This document shows positions 1-8,252 of a stretch of DNA of 26,306 nt, piece after piece. The stretch is from a virus. A model generated the notes under the pieces. The model searched no databases and was not told the DNA's origin. It was given only the letters and a program-made list of their open reading frames with translations. A program made the translations under genes and the position numbers. The stretch lies in IMG/VR virus record IMGVR_UViG_3300030385_000861, positions 1 to 26,306 of that record; one strand, written 5' to 3'. Each line of letters starts with the position of its first letter. Positions within the stretch are counted from its first letter, which is position 1.

Positions 1-648
1 ACGAGCAAGACGGAATATCCTTTTTGCCATCACTATTCGAAAGCTGATTTAACGGCTTCGGGAACGGTGGAGAGTACCGATATAGACATAAGATTTAAAA
101 GCGATAATACTTATGATTTTGCTGACTTGGTTCAAACACAAACGAGCAGCGATGTTTATAACACTTATTGGAAGGGCTATATAGATGAGCTATACCATTC
201 TGATTCTAGGATGATGACGGCTAATTTCTTACTATCTCCTGAAGATATCGCAACGATGAAATACAACGATAAGATATTTATAAAGGATTCCTATTGGCGG
301 ATAAATAAGATTTCGGGCTATGCAATGGGAACGAATACAAGCACGAAAGTAGAGCTTATTAAGGTGATAGATATAAGCGTATCGGATTACTGCAACCAGA
401 CAATTAGCTCGTATAATTTAGACGGTACTACTAATTGGGTGGATGCTTCGGGAGGAAGTGTAACGGTAACAGAGGAGTGTTGTTTGGCTGAAGGTTTGAC
501 ATACGGTAAAGGTGGCTGCTTTTGGAATACTCCAACGGGAGAGCCTGACGATGCTAATCCTACAAAGTATATAACAATAAAAGGAGAGGGTAATACAACG
601 GGAGGAGTAAGCCTTGAGATATTAGGGAACTTTAATAATATAGAATAA
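1..648 (+). CDS. Phage tail/adhesion protein, C-terminal part (5' end outside window)
   Basis: The frame is open from base 1, so the gene begins upstream; the GTG at 67 is only an internal codon. The visible 215 residues begin with a domain I do not recognise. A cysteine cluster near the C-terminus (ECCLAEG, then GKGGCFW) recalls minor structural proteins of Bacteroidota phages. The last 25 residues (ITIKGEGN, LEILGNFNN) are a glycine/asparagine-rich beta-roll-like repeat that resumes at the start of the next gene. Its TAA overlaps the next ATG as TAATG, so translation is probably coupled. Position just ahead of the tape measure and head genes suggests a tail-tip or receptor-binding role; that is inference. 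Confidence 0.6.
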   Translation, partial: TSKTEYPFCHHYSKADLTASGTVESTDIDIRFKSDNTYDFADLVQTQTSSDVYNTYWKGYIDELYHSDSRMMTANFLLSPEDIATMKYNDKIFIKDSYWRINKISGYAMGTNTSTKVELIKVIDISVSDYCNQTISSYNLDGTTNWVDASGGSVTVTEECCLAEGLTYGKGGCFWNTPTGEPDDANPTKYITIKGEGNTTGGVSLEILGNFNNIE

Positions 649-1310
649 TGAGCAAGCAGATAAGTATTAAGGGAAATTCTAATTCCGTCAAAGGGGATAG
701 TGAGCGCATTGAAGTATTAGGCGATTCCAATACCGTAGGCTCAAGCTCAAAGGATGGGCGAGTATTAGGTGAGGGGAATCTATTTGGAACGATAGACGAT
801 AGCAGCAAGCAGCCGAGTGTAGAGCTTTTCGATGTGTTTGGAGATTATGGGCTAGGCATAAGAACGGGAGAACGTAGCAACTGCGCTAATAAATCAACGG
901 AGGCGGGAAGCTTTCAAACGGGGGAGATAGTTTTAAAGGCTGATACTTTAGAAGGTGGGGCAGATGTAGAAATGAAAACGGCAAGGCTGACAACAATAAG
1001 CATCGAGGAGCGTATGAACATGGCGTTCCAAATTGAGTATGTGGCGGTTGTGGAAACGGGCAGCGGAAAAGGAAAGTCAAACTATTATAGGCACGATGTA
1101 GTTGCTCGCAGGGCTTCGGGTGGTAATGTAGTATTAGACCATAATAGAAGCTCACTTATTTATAACGGTATCGGAACGGGGGCGGCAGAGCTTACCATCT
1201 CAGCAGACACGACTAACAATGTGGTGAAGTTCACCGCTGAGGCTCTAGGCTCTGGGAAGGGCGATGCCAAGCATATCGCTCTGGTGAGATTTACACAGAT
1301 AAGAATATAA
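648..1310 (+). CDS. Phage structural protein with N-terminal beta-roll repeats (fiber/adhesin-like)
   Basis: This 220-residue protein opens with three or four copies of a G-N/D-S-N-x-V-x-G pattern (GNSNSVKG, GDSNTVG, GEGNLFG) within residues 1-50. The pattern resembles the left-handed beta-roll repeats of YadA-type adhesin heads. Residues 55-220 form a beta-rich globular domain ending RFTQIRI, which could be a trimeric fiber tip. It starts inside the stop codon of the preceding gene, whose C-terminus carries the same repeat, so the two products probably form one fiber or adhesion assembly. No chaperone or enzyme motif is visible. The structural role is inferred from repeats and neighbourhood. 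Confidence 0.55.
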   Translation: MSKQISIKGNSNSVKGDSERIEVLGDSNTVGSSSKDGRVLGEGNLFGTIDDSSKQPSVELFDVFGDYGLGIRTGERSNCANKSTEAGSFQTGEIVLKADTLEGGADVEMKTARLTTISIEERMNMAFQIEYVAVVETGSGKGKSNYYRHDVVARRASGGNVVLDHNRSSLIYNGIGTGAAELTISADTTNNVVKFTAEALGSGKGDAKHIALVRFTQIRI

Positions 1311-1323
1311 TCTATTTAAGTAT

Positions 1324-1470
1324 ATGATAGCGGAAGTGATTAAAGGAATAAGTACGGGAGAGATAAAAAAAACGAAAGAGAATATAACAGCTTTCGGATA
1401 TTACAAATTTCCCGATTCAATAAAAGAATTTATACGATTAGCTAAAATGGAATTATGGCTCAAGAGGTAA
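1324..1470 (+). CDS. Small hypothetical phage protein (48 aa)
   Basis: This short frame (MIAEVIKGIS start, KMELWLKR end) fills the gap before the tape measure gene and overlaps it by 16 nt, typical of the tight packing here. The product is basic, has no membrane segment and has no motif I recognise. It could be a small tail assembly factor, but nothing in the sequence shows that. Support is the ATG, the overlap and the absence of another explanation for this stretch. Confidence 0.45.
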   Translation: MIAEVIKGISTGEIKKTKENITAFGYYKFPDSIKEFIRLAKMELWLKR

Positions 1471-3110
1471 GATTAAAACTAACGGCAGACGATAAAGCGA
1501 GCAAGGTAATAAAAGGCACAAGCACCGAGCTAAAAGGGGCAACGGCACAAACGACCTTACTAGGTGGGGCAATGAATACCGTTAAAGGGGCGATGCTCAA
1601 AGTTAAGGCGGTGAGTAAATTGCTTTTCGGTAGTATTAAGGCGGGGCTTATCTCTACGGGGATAGGTGCTTTTGTAGTTGTAATCGGTTCGCTAGTAGCG
1701 TACTTTACAAAGACCAAAAAAGGGGCTGAGCTATTGGAGCAAGCTTTTGCGGGGATAGGTGCAGCGGTGGCAGTAATTACCGATAGGATAAGCAAGATAG
1801 GGGGAGCTATTGCGAAGGTATTCTCAGGAGATTTCAAGGGAGCTGCCGAAGATGTGAAGGGTGCATTGTCTGGAATAGGCGAGGAGATAGTTGCAGAAGC
1901 AAAGGCAGCCTCTAGGCTGAAAAAAGAGCTTCAAGATATAAAAGATGTTACTAGAGAGTTCAATATTGAGAAGGCTAAAACTAGGCAAGAGATAGCGAAG
2001 GCTCTATTATTAGCAGAAGATGAAACTAAGAGCAGCGAAGTAAGAAGGCAAGCCCTGCAAGATGCTTTAAAATTAGAAGAGGAAACAACGGCTAAGGAGT
2101 TAGAGTTGCAAGCTCGAAGGGTGGCAGCAATAGAGGAAGAGGTCGGGCTTGGTGAGAGCTTAGAAGAGGATTTAGAGCGATTAAACGAGGCGAAGATAAG
2201 ACTTATAGAGCTTGAAACGGCATCTATTAAGCAAAGGAAAAAGGTAGTTACTCAAGTAAACGCTTTTGATTTAGAGATAGCAGCAGCGGCAAAGGCACGA
2301 GCTAAAGAAAGAGCAGACGAGGAGAAGGAATTAACGAAGATAAAAGAGGAAGAGGCAGAAAAGCAGCGGGTACTAGATGAGAAGACGGCAGCGGATAATC
2401 TCAAGCAGGAGCAGACGGAAGCGGAAACGCTGAGGGCTTTAAAGAATGAGAACGATATACTCGATATTGAGGATGCTGAAGAGAAGGCTCTCGCATTGCT
2501 AGAGATAGAGCAGCAGAAAGCACTTGATAGGGTGGCAGGCTTTGAAAATGCGGAGGAGTTAATCTTTCTAATAGAGCAGAAATACGCTAAAAAGAAAAAG
2601 AAAGTAACGGATGCGGGCGATAAAGCGGAGAAACTAACCGAAGAGCAAAAGAACAAAGCAAAGATAGACCTTGCTAATCAAGCTCTTGGGCAACTTAGCG
2701 GGTTATTAAAAAAAGGCAGTAAGGAGCAGAAAGCCGTAGCGATAGCTCAGACGATAATGTCTACGAGGGAAGGTATGCAGAAGGCTATAACGGGGAGCGC
2801 AAATCTAGGTCCGACTGGTGTAGCTTTAGGATATGTGAACGCTGCTCTAGTATTAGCTACGGGGTTGAGTAATGTAAAGGCTATTACGGCAACCAATCCA
2901 AGCGGAGGGGGTAGTATGGGAAGCGCAGCAGGGGGCGTAAGCTCTGGGGCTAGTGTTTCGGCTTCAATCCCTGCACTTGAGGGCTTGCCTGATGTGGTGA
3001 GTGCTATAAATAATCAAGGGCAGCAGCCGGTAGAAGCTTTCGTTATCTCTCAGAATGTTACTGATGCTCAAGAGGCACAGACTTATATTAATCAACAAAG
3101 AACATTATAA
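1455..3110 (+). CDS. Tail tape measure-like protein
   Basis: The 551-residue product has the usual tape measure layout. The N-terminus (MAQEVRLKLTADDKAS) is like that of many Bacteroidota phage tape measures. A glycine-rich hydrophobic segment follows at about residues 64-84, which could insert in the host membrane. A long charged coiled coil spans about 145-420, and an Ala/Gly-rich, partly hydrophobic C-terminal part (about 425-510) ends in a Gly/Ser linker. Such proteins set tail length and are threaded into the tail tube during assembly with the tail chaperones. At roughly 1.5 angstrom per residue a tail of about 80 nm would be expected (family rule, not measured). It is unusual that the prohead protease follows directly. 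An internal virion protein is the main alternative. Confidence 0.7.
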   Translation: MAQEVRLKLTADDKASKVIKGTSTELKGATAQTTLLGGAMNTVKGAMLKVKAVSKLLFGSIKAGLISTGIGAFVVVIGSLVAYFTKTKKGAELLEQAFAGIGAAVAVITDRISKIGGAIAKVFSGDFKGAAEDVKGALSGIGEEIVAEAKAASRLKKELQDIKDVTREFNIEKAKTRQEIAKALLLAEDETKSSEVRRQALQDALKLEEETTAKELELQARRVAAIEEEVGLGESLEEDLERLNEAKIRLIELETASIKQRKKVVTQVNAFDLEIAAAAKARAKERADEEKELTKIKEEEAEKQRVLDEKTAADNLKQEQTEAETLRALKNENDILDIEDAEEKALALLEIEQQKALDRVAGFENAEELIFLIEQKYAKKKKKVTDAGDKAEKLTEEQKNKAKIDLANQALGQLSGLLKKGSKEQKAVAIAQTIMSTREGMQKAITGSANLGPTGVALGYVNAALVLATGLSNVKAITATNPSGGGSMGSAAGGVSSGASVSASIPALEGLPDVVSAINNQGQQPVEAFVISQNVTDAQEAQTYINQQRTL

Positions 3111-3114
3111 TATT

Positions 3115-3708
3115 ATGGAATTAGTAGAATTTATTTTAAATGAAGAGGTCGAGGATAAAGGTGTCTTCGCTATTAGTCTAGTCTCCGAGCCTGCCACTGA
3201 AGAGAATTTCGTTTACTTCTCTAAGCAAGAGCAGAAATTCGCTACGGTGGATAATGATAAGCGGATAGTATTAGGGGCGGTGATGATTCCCGATATACCT
3301 ATTGCGAGGGTGGACGAAAACGGTGATAAATACAACTGCTTCTTTTCTAAGGAAACTATCGAGCGAGTGGTTGAGTTGTATATGGTCAATTCTAAGCATC
3401 AATCTACTACGCTAGGGCACGAGAGAACAATCAACGGAATTACAACCGTAGAGAGTTGGATAGTAGCGGATAGCGATAAGGATAAGAGCAACGCTTATGG
3501 CTTTTCTTATCCCGTTGGTACTTGGATTGCTTGTATGAAGATTGATAACGAGGAGATATGGCAGCAGTATATTAAGGAGGGTAAAGTAAAAGGCTTTTCA
3601 ATAGAGGGATATTTCGAGCAGAGGGAAACGCAAACAAAAGAGGAAGCGACCTTATCTATGATTCGGGAGATTATCTTAAACGATGAAAATAAAACAGTTG
3701 AGAAATAA
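3115..3708 (+). CDS. XkdF-like prohead serine protease
   Basis: The protein belongs to the XkdF-type phage protease family. After a short N-terminal arm (SLVSEPATEENF), residues 50-168 hold the core, with GHERT at 101-105 and GFSIEG at 160-165 as likely histidine and serine catalytic positions. The role would be processing of scaffold and capsid proteins during head maturation. It sits just upstream of scaffold-like and major capsid genes, the expected place. I chose the ATG at 3115 because homologous proteins begin near MELVEFILNE; an ATG at 3055 would add 20 residues overlapping the tape measure gene. Catalytic residues are assigned by analogy. Confidence 0.75.
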   Translation: MELVEFILNEEVEDKGVFAISLVSEPATEENFVYFSKQEQKFATVDNDKRIVLGAVMIPDIPIARVDENGDKYNCFFSKETIERVVELYMVNSKHQSTTLGHERTINGITTVESWIVADSDKDKSNAYGFSYPVGTWIACMKIDNEEIWQQYIKEGKVKGFSIEGYFEQRETQTKEEATLSMIREIILNDENKTVEK

Positions 3709-3729
3709 AGCTATTTATTAATATAATTT

Positions 3730-4335
3730 ATGGACATGGAAACACTTACAAAAATTAAAGTCCTTTTGGGAATGGAAGCAGAGGTAACTCCTGCGGAAAT
3801 GGAAGAGGCGAAAGAGCAACTTAAATTTGAGGATGCTCAACTAGAGGATGGCACGACTATCTCAGCAGATGCTTTCGAGGCAGGCGAGGCGGTTTGGATT
3901 TCCGTAGAGGAAGAAAGACAACCTTTACCAGTTGGCGAGTACGCTTTGGCTGATGGTTCTCTTTTGGTAGTAGCTGAGGAAGGAATTATCGCGGAGATTA
4001 AAGCGGCAGACGAAGCTCCTGAGGAAGCTCCTGAAGAGGAAGAGATGAAAGCAGACAATTCTAAAGATGCATTAATCCAAGCTATCGGAGTACTTGAGAA
4101 TTTGGTTCAAGAATTTGAGGCTATTAAAACGGAGTTCAACGCATTGAAAGAAAAGAGCGTAGAGAACTTTGAGAAGGCTAAAGAAGATGCGGCTAAAGTG
4201 GAAGTATTTGAAAGTGCAGGCGAAGAGATTAAGCCTAATCCAGAGGGTAACTTTTCAGCTACTCAAACATTAGTAGACTTTTCTAAATTGACGGCATCAC
4301 AGCGAGTTCAATATTTGATAAATAAAAATAAATAG
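3730..4335 (+). CDS. Putative capsid scaffold/head assembly protein
   Basis: This acidic 201-residue protein lies between the protease and the major capsid gene, the classical scaffold position. Residues about 95-115 are almost pure Ala-Pro-Glu (EAPEEAPEEEE), followed by a predicted helical stretch with coiled-coil character (about 120-160) and a C-terminal segment ending RVQYLINKNK. High acidity, helical content and a C-terminal helix that could bind capsid subunits are typical of phage scaffolds. There is no sequence motif that proves it. Start could be the ATG at 3730 or the in-frame ATG at 3736. A decoration protein is the main alternative. Confidence 0.5.
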   Translation: MDMETLTKIKVLLGMEAEVTPAEMEEAKEQLKFEDAQLEDGTTISADAFEAGEAVWISVEEERQPLPVGEYALADGSLLVVAEEGIIAEIKAADEAPEEAPEEEEMKADNSKDALIQAIGVLENLVQEFEAIKTEFNALKEKSVENFEKAKEDAAKVEVFESAGEEIKPNPEGNFSATQTLVDFSKLTASQRVQYLINKNK

Positions 4336-4344
4336 TATAAAATT

Positions 4345-5235
4345 ATGGCAGATTCATTAACTAAACTTTATGTCGGCACAGAAGCGGCAGGGTTTATTTC
4401 AGCATCGCTTTTAAGCGGTGAAACATTAGCGCAGGGAAATATTACGGTACTTCCGAATGTAGCTTTTAAAGTAAATTTAAAGAACTTCGATTTATCGGGA
4501 GCAGTAAAAGATGCCTCTTGTGATTTCACAGATGCGGGGGATATTGCGTATGTTGAGAAGGCACTAGCTCCTGAAGCTTTTGCAGTAAACAAATCTCTTT
4601 GTAAGCAAGATTGGCTTTCTACTTTTGCGGGTGCGCAGATGAGAGCAGGCTTGGACGGTGCTTTAGCGGCAGACTTCCAAGAGTACATAGTATCTCACAT
4701 TGGCGGTATTGTAGGTCAAGAGGTTGAGAAATCTATTTGGGGAGGTGATACCTCTACGAGTGGTCAATTTGACGGATTTAAAAAGCAGATGCTTGCAGAT
4801 TCAGCGGTTGTAGATGTAACGGGTACTACTCTTACTGCGGGTACTATTATTGCTGAGCTTGGAAAAGTTCGTGATGCGATTAAAGATACCGTTTACGGGA
4901 AAGAAGATTTAAACATCTATATTGGAACGGGAGCGATGAAGTTCTACGTAGCAGCTCAGGCGGCTCTAGGGTACTTAGACCAGTTCCATGCAGGAACTAC
5001 GGAGGCAAACTTCGAGGGAATCAATTTGGTAGTAGCTCCGGGAATGGCAGCAGATACAATGATTGCAGCTCGTAAGTCTAACTTATTCTTCGCAACGGAC
5101 TTACAGTCTGACTTGGCTGAGGTTAAGGTTTTGGATATGAGCGAAAATGATGGCTCTGATAATGTTCGTGTGGTGATGAAATGGAACGCAGGTGTTGGTT
5201 ATGCTGTATCTGGCGATATCGTTCTTTACTCATAA
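4345..5235 (+). CDS. Major capsid protein
   Basis: The 296-residue product resembles major capsid proteins of Bacteroidota tailed phages, presumably with an HK97 fold. A segment around residues 85-135 (SLCKQDWLSTF, ADFQEYIVSHIGGIVGQEVEKSIW) is the part I recognise: long helix, then a tryptophan before a GGD turn. It is about the usual length for such capsid proteins and has no obvious N-terminal scaffold domain, consistent with a separate scaffold gene upstream. A strong hairpin terminator follows the stop codon at once, in keeping with a highly expressed gene that ends a transcript. Family assignment comes from sequence likeness and synteny; the fold is inferred. Confidence 0.8.
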   Translation: MADSLTKLYVGTEAAGFISASLLSGETLAQGNITVLPNVAFKVNLKNFDLSGAVKDASCDFTDAGDIAYVEKALAPEAFAVNKSLCKQDWLSTFAGAQMRAGLDGALAADFQEYIVSHIGGIVGQEVEKSIWGGDTSTSGQFDGFKKQMLADSAVVDVTGTTLTAGTIIAELGKVRDAIKDTVYGKEDLNIYIGTGAMKFYVAAQAALGYLDQFHAGTTEANFEGINLVVAPGMAADTMIAARKSNLFFATDLQSDLAEVKVLDMSENDGSDNVRVVMKWNAGVGYAVSGDIVLYS

Positions 5236-5245
5236 AATAATAATT

Positions 5246-5277
5246 AAGTAAGTGGGTTTTAAAGCTCACTTACTTTT
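5246..5277 (+). terminator. Rho-independent terminator after major capsid gene
   Basis: An 11-bp stem (AAGTAAGTGGG at 5246-5256 with CTCACTTACTT at 5265-5275, one G-U pair) closes an 8-nt loop and runs into T-rich sequence. It begins 10 nt after the capsid stop codon. The T-run is short and interrupted, so partial read-through to the next gene is likely. Confidence 0.75.
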
Positions 5278-5291
5278 CTAATACTTGATAT

Positions 5292-5867
5292 ATGGCTTGT
5301 TTATTAACGGCGGGGAGAGGCTTAGAGTGTAGAGATAGCGTTGGAGGTATTAGAAATATCTACTTCTCTAACCATAACACGATGGGAGCTTATACGATAG
5401 ATTCAGACGGCGAACTCGATGACTTGGGTACTGCTAGTTCTGTCTATAAATACGAGCTTATTCCGCAAGGCTCAGACTTTAACGAGGCGATTACGGTATC
5501 CGAAGAAAACGGAACAGTATTTTACGAGCAGACGCTTAATTTAATGCTACCGAATTTATCTAAAGATGCTTTAAAAAACCTTAAAATATTAGTACAAGGG
5601 AGATTCCAAATCTTCATTGAGGATAATAATATTAACGAAACTACGGGCTTCGGTGATTTATATTTAGCGGGTGCTTATAACGGAGCAACGGTAACGGCAG
5701 GAACAGTAGCAAGAGGGAAAGCGTTTGGCGATGCTTCTGGTGAAACTCTTACGATCATTGGTAGAGAGCAGGCAGCGGCTTATATTGTTGCACCTAGCGC
5801 AACATCAGCAGCGACCATTTTCGGAGGTCTTACAACTACGGCGAATGTACCTACGATTGTAGAATAA
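5292..5867 (+). CDS. Conserved phage structural protein, probable tail tube protein
   Basis: The 191-residue protein starts MACLLTAGRGLECRDSVGG, followed by IRNIYF, a signature I recognise from a structural protein shared by crAss-like and other Bacteroidota phages. The body (YKYELIPQ, ENGTVFYEQTLNL, then ILVQGRFQIFIEDNN) is beta-rich and ends with a GDASGETLTIIGRE strand pair before a short tail. Its position between capsid and spike genes, flanked by terminators, fits an abundantly made virion protein. Tail tube is my best guess because of the beta-rich fold and length; a head auxiliary protein is possible. Confidence 0.55.
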   Translation: MACLLTAGRGLECRDSVGGIRNIYFSNHNTMGAYTIDSDGELDDLGTASSVYKYELIPQGSDFNEAITVSEENGTVFYEQTLNLMLPNLSKDALKNLKILVQGRFQIFIEDNNINETTGFGDLYLAGAYNGATVTAGTVARGKAFGDASGETLTIIGREQAAAYIVAPSATSAATIFGGLTTTANVPTIVE

Positions 5868-5889
5868 TACTATATTATAATATATTAAG

Positions 5890-5913
5890 CCTCCCAAATT
5901 GGGGGGTTTTTTT
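5890..5913 (+). terminator. Rho-independent terminator
   Basis: CCTCCC (5890-5895) pairs with GGGGGG (5901-5906, one G-U pair) around the loop AAATT, followed by seven T. It lies 22 nt after the stop codon of the probable tail tube gene and separates it from the spike genes. Confidence 0.85.
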
Positions 5914-5971
5914 GTTTTAAAACATTAGCAACGATTTACTATTTAATTATATAACATTAAAAGAAAGAAAA

Positions 5972-6229
5972 ATGCCAACGAATTTAATAGTGAGACAAGG
6001 GATAACGGGAGTAGTAGTAACTCCAAGCGATAGTGTGGATATAGTGGGAGCTACTGCGAACACTCCTGCGACCTTATTTGTGGGAACTGGTGGAGATATA
6101 TCAGTAATCACTTTGGGAGGCTCTACGCTTGTTTTAAAGAATATTGCAGATGGCTCTTTCCTACCTATTCAGGTAACAAGGGTGAAGGCAACCAGTACAA
6201 CGGCAACGGATATTGTAGCTTTATTTTAG
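5972..6229 (+). CDS. Head spike base protein (RCAP_rcc01079-like family)
   Basis: This 85-residue protein has the full pattern of the small spike-base family known from the Rhodobacter gene transfer agent and many phages: an N-terminal VTPSDSVDI, central ALFVGTGG-type segment (here ATLFVGTGGDISV), LKNIADGSFLPIQVTRV and the C-terminal TATDIVALF. Members assemble on the capsid and hold a head fiber. The next gene, four bases downstream, codes for a large lectin-like protein that would be the fiber, so the pair looks like a capsid-borne adhesion module. The gene follows a terminator, so it probably has its own promoter in the A/T-rich 58 bp before it. Length matches the family. Confidence 0.75.
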   Translation: MPTNLIVRQGITGVVVTPSDSVDIVGATANTPATLFVGTGGDISVITLGGSTLVLKNIADGSFLPIQVTRVKATSTTATDIVALF

Positions 6230-6233
6230 GAGT

Positions 6234-7733
6234 ATGATTAATATCATACAAAATACAGTAAGTGCTTTAAAAAGCATCTTAGGGATTATCCGCAAGGGGC
6301 TAGAGTTATCTATTCCCTTCACCGAAAGCGGCAAAGATTTTTCGCCTAACGGCAACGATGCGACCTTAAAAACGGGTAAGGCGTTGAGCTTTGATGGGCT
6401 GAATGATTCGGTTGTTATAGGAGATACAAGTTATAATGCTAATACTATATCTATAACCTTTAAAAATGAATCAGACATTACTAGCGCAACCGCTCAGCAA
6501 TTTTTAATGAATATTGAAGGGGCGGGATATTATGGTTTGGTGCTTGGTTCTTTTACGGGAACTCTTACGGATGAGTTAATTACAGTAGTGGATTCTTCAG
6601 GAAATAAAAATAGTTTTGAAAGTTCAACAGAAGTAATATCAGCAGGAGTGCATAGGATTGTAATAGTTTACAACTCATCTAATTCGTACTATGATATTTA
6701 TCTTGATGCGGTAAAATTAAATTTAACAACGATAGATACAATGTCTGTTATTCCTGCGGATAATGTAATATTAGGCAGGAGAGCCGATGTGTCTGGGTTT
6801 TTTAATGGTTTATTATCCGACTTCCAAATCTACGACACCGCTTGGACTGCCGCAGATGTAAGCTACGACTATAACAATCCACAAAACTTAGTAACGGATA
6901 ATTCAGCCTCTAGTATTGCTCTATCGAATTTAAAAGGGTTTTGGCATTTGAGCGAGGGCGAGGGTGCTATTGCTTACGATAGTTCTGGAGAGGCTAACAA
7001 CGGAGCGATTAACGGGGCGACTTGGGAAACGGCATTAGCTACAATCCCACAACTCGGTATGATGGATTGGGCGAAGTCTACGGTAGGCTCTGATGAGATA
7101 ACTCTTATCCAAGCTCCAAATAATGAGGGCTACGATATACTAGGCAATGCGCTAAGACTGCGAGAGAACGCTTTAAACCTTGACGGTTCGGGTTATGCTG
7201 AGGTGGCTGATGATGATTCGCTAGATTTTGGTACTGGTGATTTTACTTTAGAGGCTTGGGTGAAGAATAGCTCGGTTATTTCTGACGACGATAGGTCTGG
7301 TTTACTTTCTAAATCAGATACATCGGGTGGCTCTCCAAACGGTTGGCAGCTTATCTATCGTGGCGGTTCTTATAATGGGGTATTTTTAAGGGCAAAAGCA
7401 ACGGGAGGGAATGTGGAAGTCTCGCCAAGTTCTAACCAAACTTCTTTATTAAGCGATGGAGATTGGCATCATTTAGTATGTGTTATTGATGTTAGTAATA
7501 CAAAAGGTTTTATATATATAGACAATTCAGAAGTTACTCAAGGGGGAGGAGCGAGTATTGCGGGGATATTAAGCCAAGATAATTCCGAATCGGTTTTAAT
7601 TGGTAAGTGGGCTGATTCTGTTGATGATAATCTTAACGGCATCATAGACGAAACAAGAATCTACAACCGAGCATTATCAGCGAGCGAGATAACTCAGAAT
7701 TACAAAGCAGGAAAAAATAAACACAAGAACTAA
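6234..7733 (+). CDS. LamG/concanavalin-like lectin domain protein, probable head fiber or adhesin
   Basis: The 499-residue product contains two jellyroll lectin-like modules. The first covers about residues 45-215 (ALSFDGLNDSVVIG to GLLSDFQIYDTAWT); the second begins near 313 (ALNLDGSGYAEV, FTLEAWVK, GDWHHLVCVIDV, IDETRIYNRALS) and ends near the C-terminus. The linker (WHLSEGEGAIAYDSSG) is typical of LamG-containing surface proteins. A hydrophobic N-terminus (about 1-25) may anchor it to the spike base made by the gene just upstream. The likely role is binding host surface glycans. No catalytic residues are evident. The last base of the stop overlaps the next ATG. Confidence 0.75.
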   Translation: MINIIQNTVSALKSILGIIRKGLELSIPFTESGKDFSPNGNDATLKTGKALSFDGLNDSVVIGDTSYNANTISITFKNESDITSATAQQFLMNIEGAGYYGLVLGSFTGTLTDELITVVDSSGNKNSFESSTEVISAGVHRIVIVYNSSNSYYDIYLDAVKLNLTTIDTMSVIPADNVILGRRADVSGFFNGLLSDFQIYDTAWTAADVSYDYNNPQNLVTDNSASSIALSNLKGFWHLSEGEGAIAYDSSGEANNGAINGATWETALATIPQLGMMDWAKSTVGSDEITLIQAPNNEGYDILGNALRLRENALNLDGSGYAEVADDDSLDFGTGDFTLEAWVKNSSVISDDDRSGLLSKSDTSGGSPNGWQLIYRGGSYNGVFLRAKATGGNVEVSPSSNQTSLLSDGDWHHLVCVIDVSNTKGFIYIDNSEVTQGGGASIAGILSQDNSESVLIGKWADSVDDNLNGIIDETRIYNRALSASEITQNYKAGKNKHKN

Positions 7734-8092
7734 TGAGAGGTAATATATTTATATGCTTAAATGAATCAACTTATAACGGTGAGATTCCTGAAGTGTTACA
7801 AGGGCGATATGCTAGAAAAGAAAGCGATGAGGATGGTAATTTTATTACCCTATTGCCTACAACCTTTAAAGAGGTTGGCGAGGATAATAAACAGAAATTC
7901 GGAGCGGTTGTAAGCTTTCAGATTAACGGGGCGAGCTTTTATATATTAGAGCTTTCAGGTTCTTGGGTAGAGGGCGAGGTGAGCGCATTATCGGCATTAG
8001 GCGAGGGGCTACAATTCCCTAGTAATTCACTCCTTACGGATGAAGAGGCTAGGCTATTAATAAAAGAGAATACGGATGATATACCTAGATAA
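7733..8092 (+). CDS. Hypothetical phage protein (119 aa)
   Basis: I do not recognise this family. The product is acidic, with alternating strands (FGAVVSFQINGASFYILELSG) and a helical C-terminus containing DEEARLLIKEN. It starts within the stop of the lectin gene (TAATG) and overlaps the next small gene by 17 nt, so it belongs to the same translation-coupled structural block. Its place between the head fiber and portal genes suggests a virion or assembly protein. Confidence 0.55.
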   Translation: MRGNIFICLNESTYNGEIPEVLQGRYARKESDEDGNFITLLPTTFKEVGEDNKQKFGAVVSFQINGASFYILELSGSWVEGEVSALSALGEGLQFPSNSLLTDEEARLLIKENTDDIPR

Positions 8093-8252
8093 AACAAAGC
8101 ATTATATTATTACCTACATGATAGGGGATAAGGTGCAGCTTCAAGCTACAAAGGTAGACGAGAAAGAGGCGAGAGCTTATGCAAAGGCATTAGCAAAAAA
8201 ACATAAAGTAAAACTAAAGGATAATGCTAAAGCTGACACCAAACCAGAATAA
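8076..8252 (+). CDS. Small basic hypothetical protein (58 aa)
   Basis: This frame starts at ATG 8076 (MIYLDKTKHYIITYM) and stops with TAA at 8250-8252. It overlaps the gene before by 17 nt and the gene after by 29 nt, and it fills a space otherwise empty. The C-terminal half is rich in lysine and alanine (AYAKALAKKHKVKLKDN) and probably helical. No family is recognised. The packing pattern, identical to that of its neighbours, is the main support. Confidence 0.5.
   Translation: MIYLDKTKHYIITYMIGDKVQLQATKVDEKEARAYAKALAKKHKVKLKDNAKADTKPE

Noticed and set aside
886-1155. Minus-strand frame opposite the beta-roll protein gene
   Set aside because: Antisense to a well-supported + strand gene, Pro/Phe/His-rich composition and no promoter.
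2252-2656. Serine/phenylalanine-rich minus-strand frame within the tape measure gene
   Set aside because: It is the antisense shadow of a Glu/Lys/Ala-rich coiled coil and has no independent support.
3055-3114. Upstream ATG for the protease gene
   Set aside because: It adds 20 residues overlapping the tape measure end; the ATG at 3115 gives the family-typical start.
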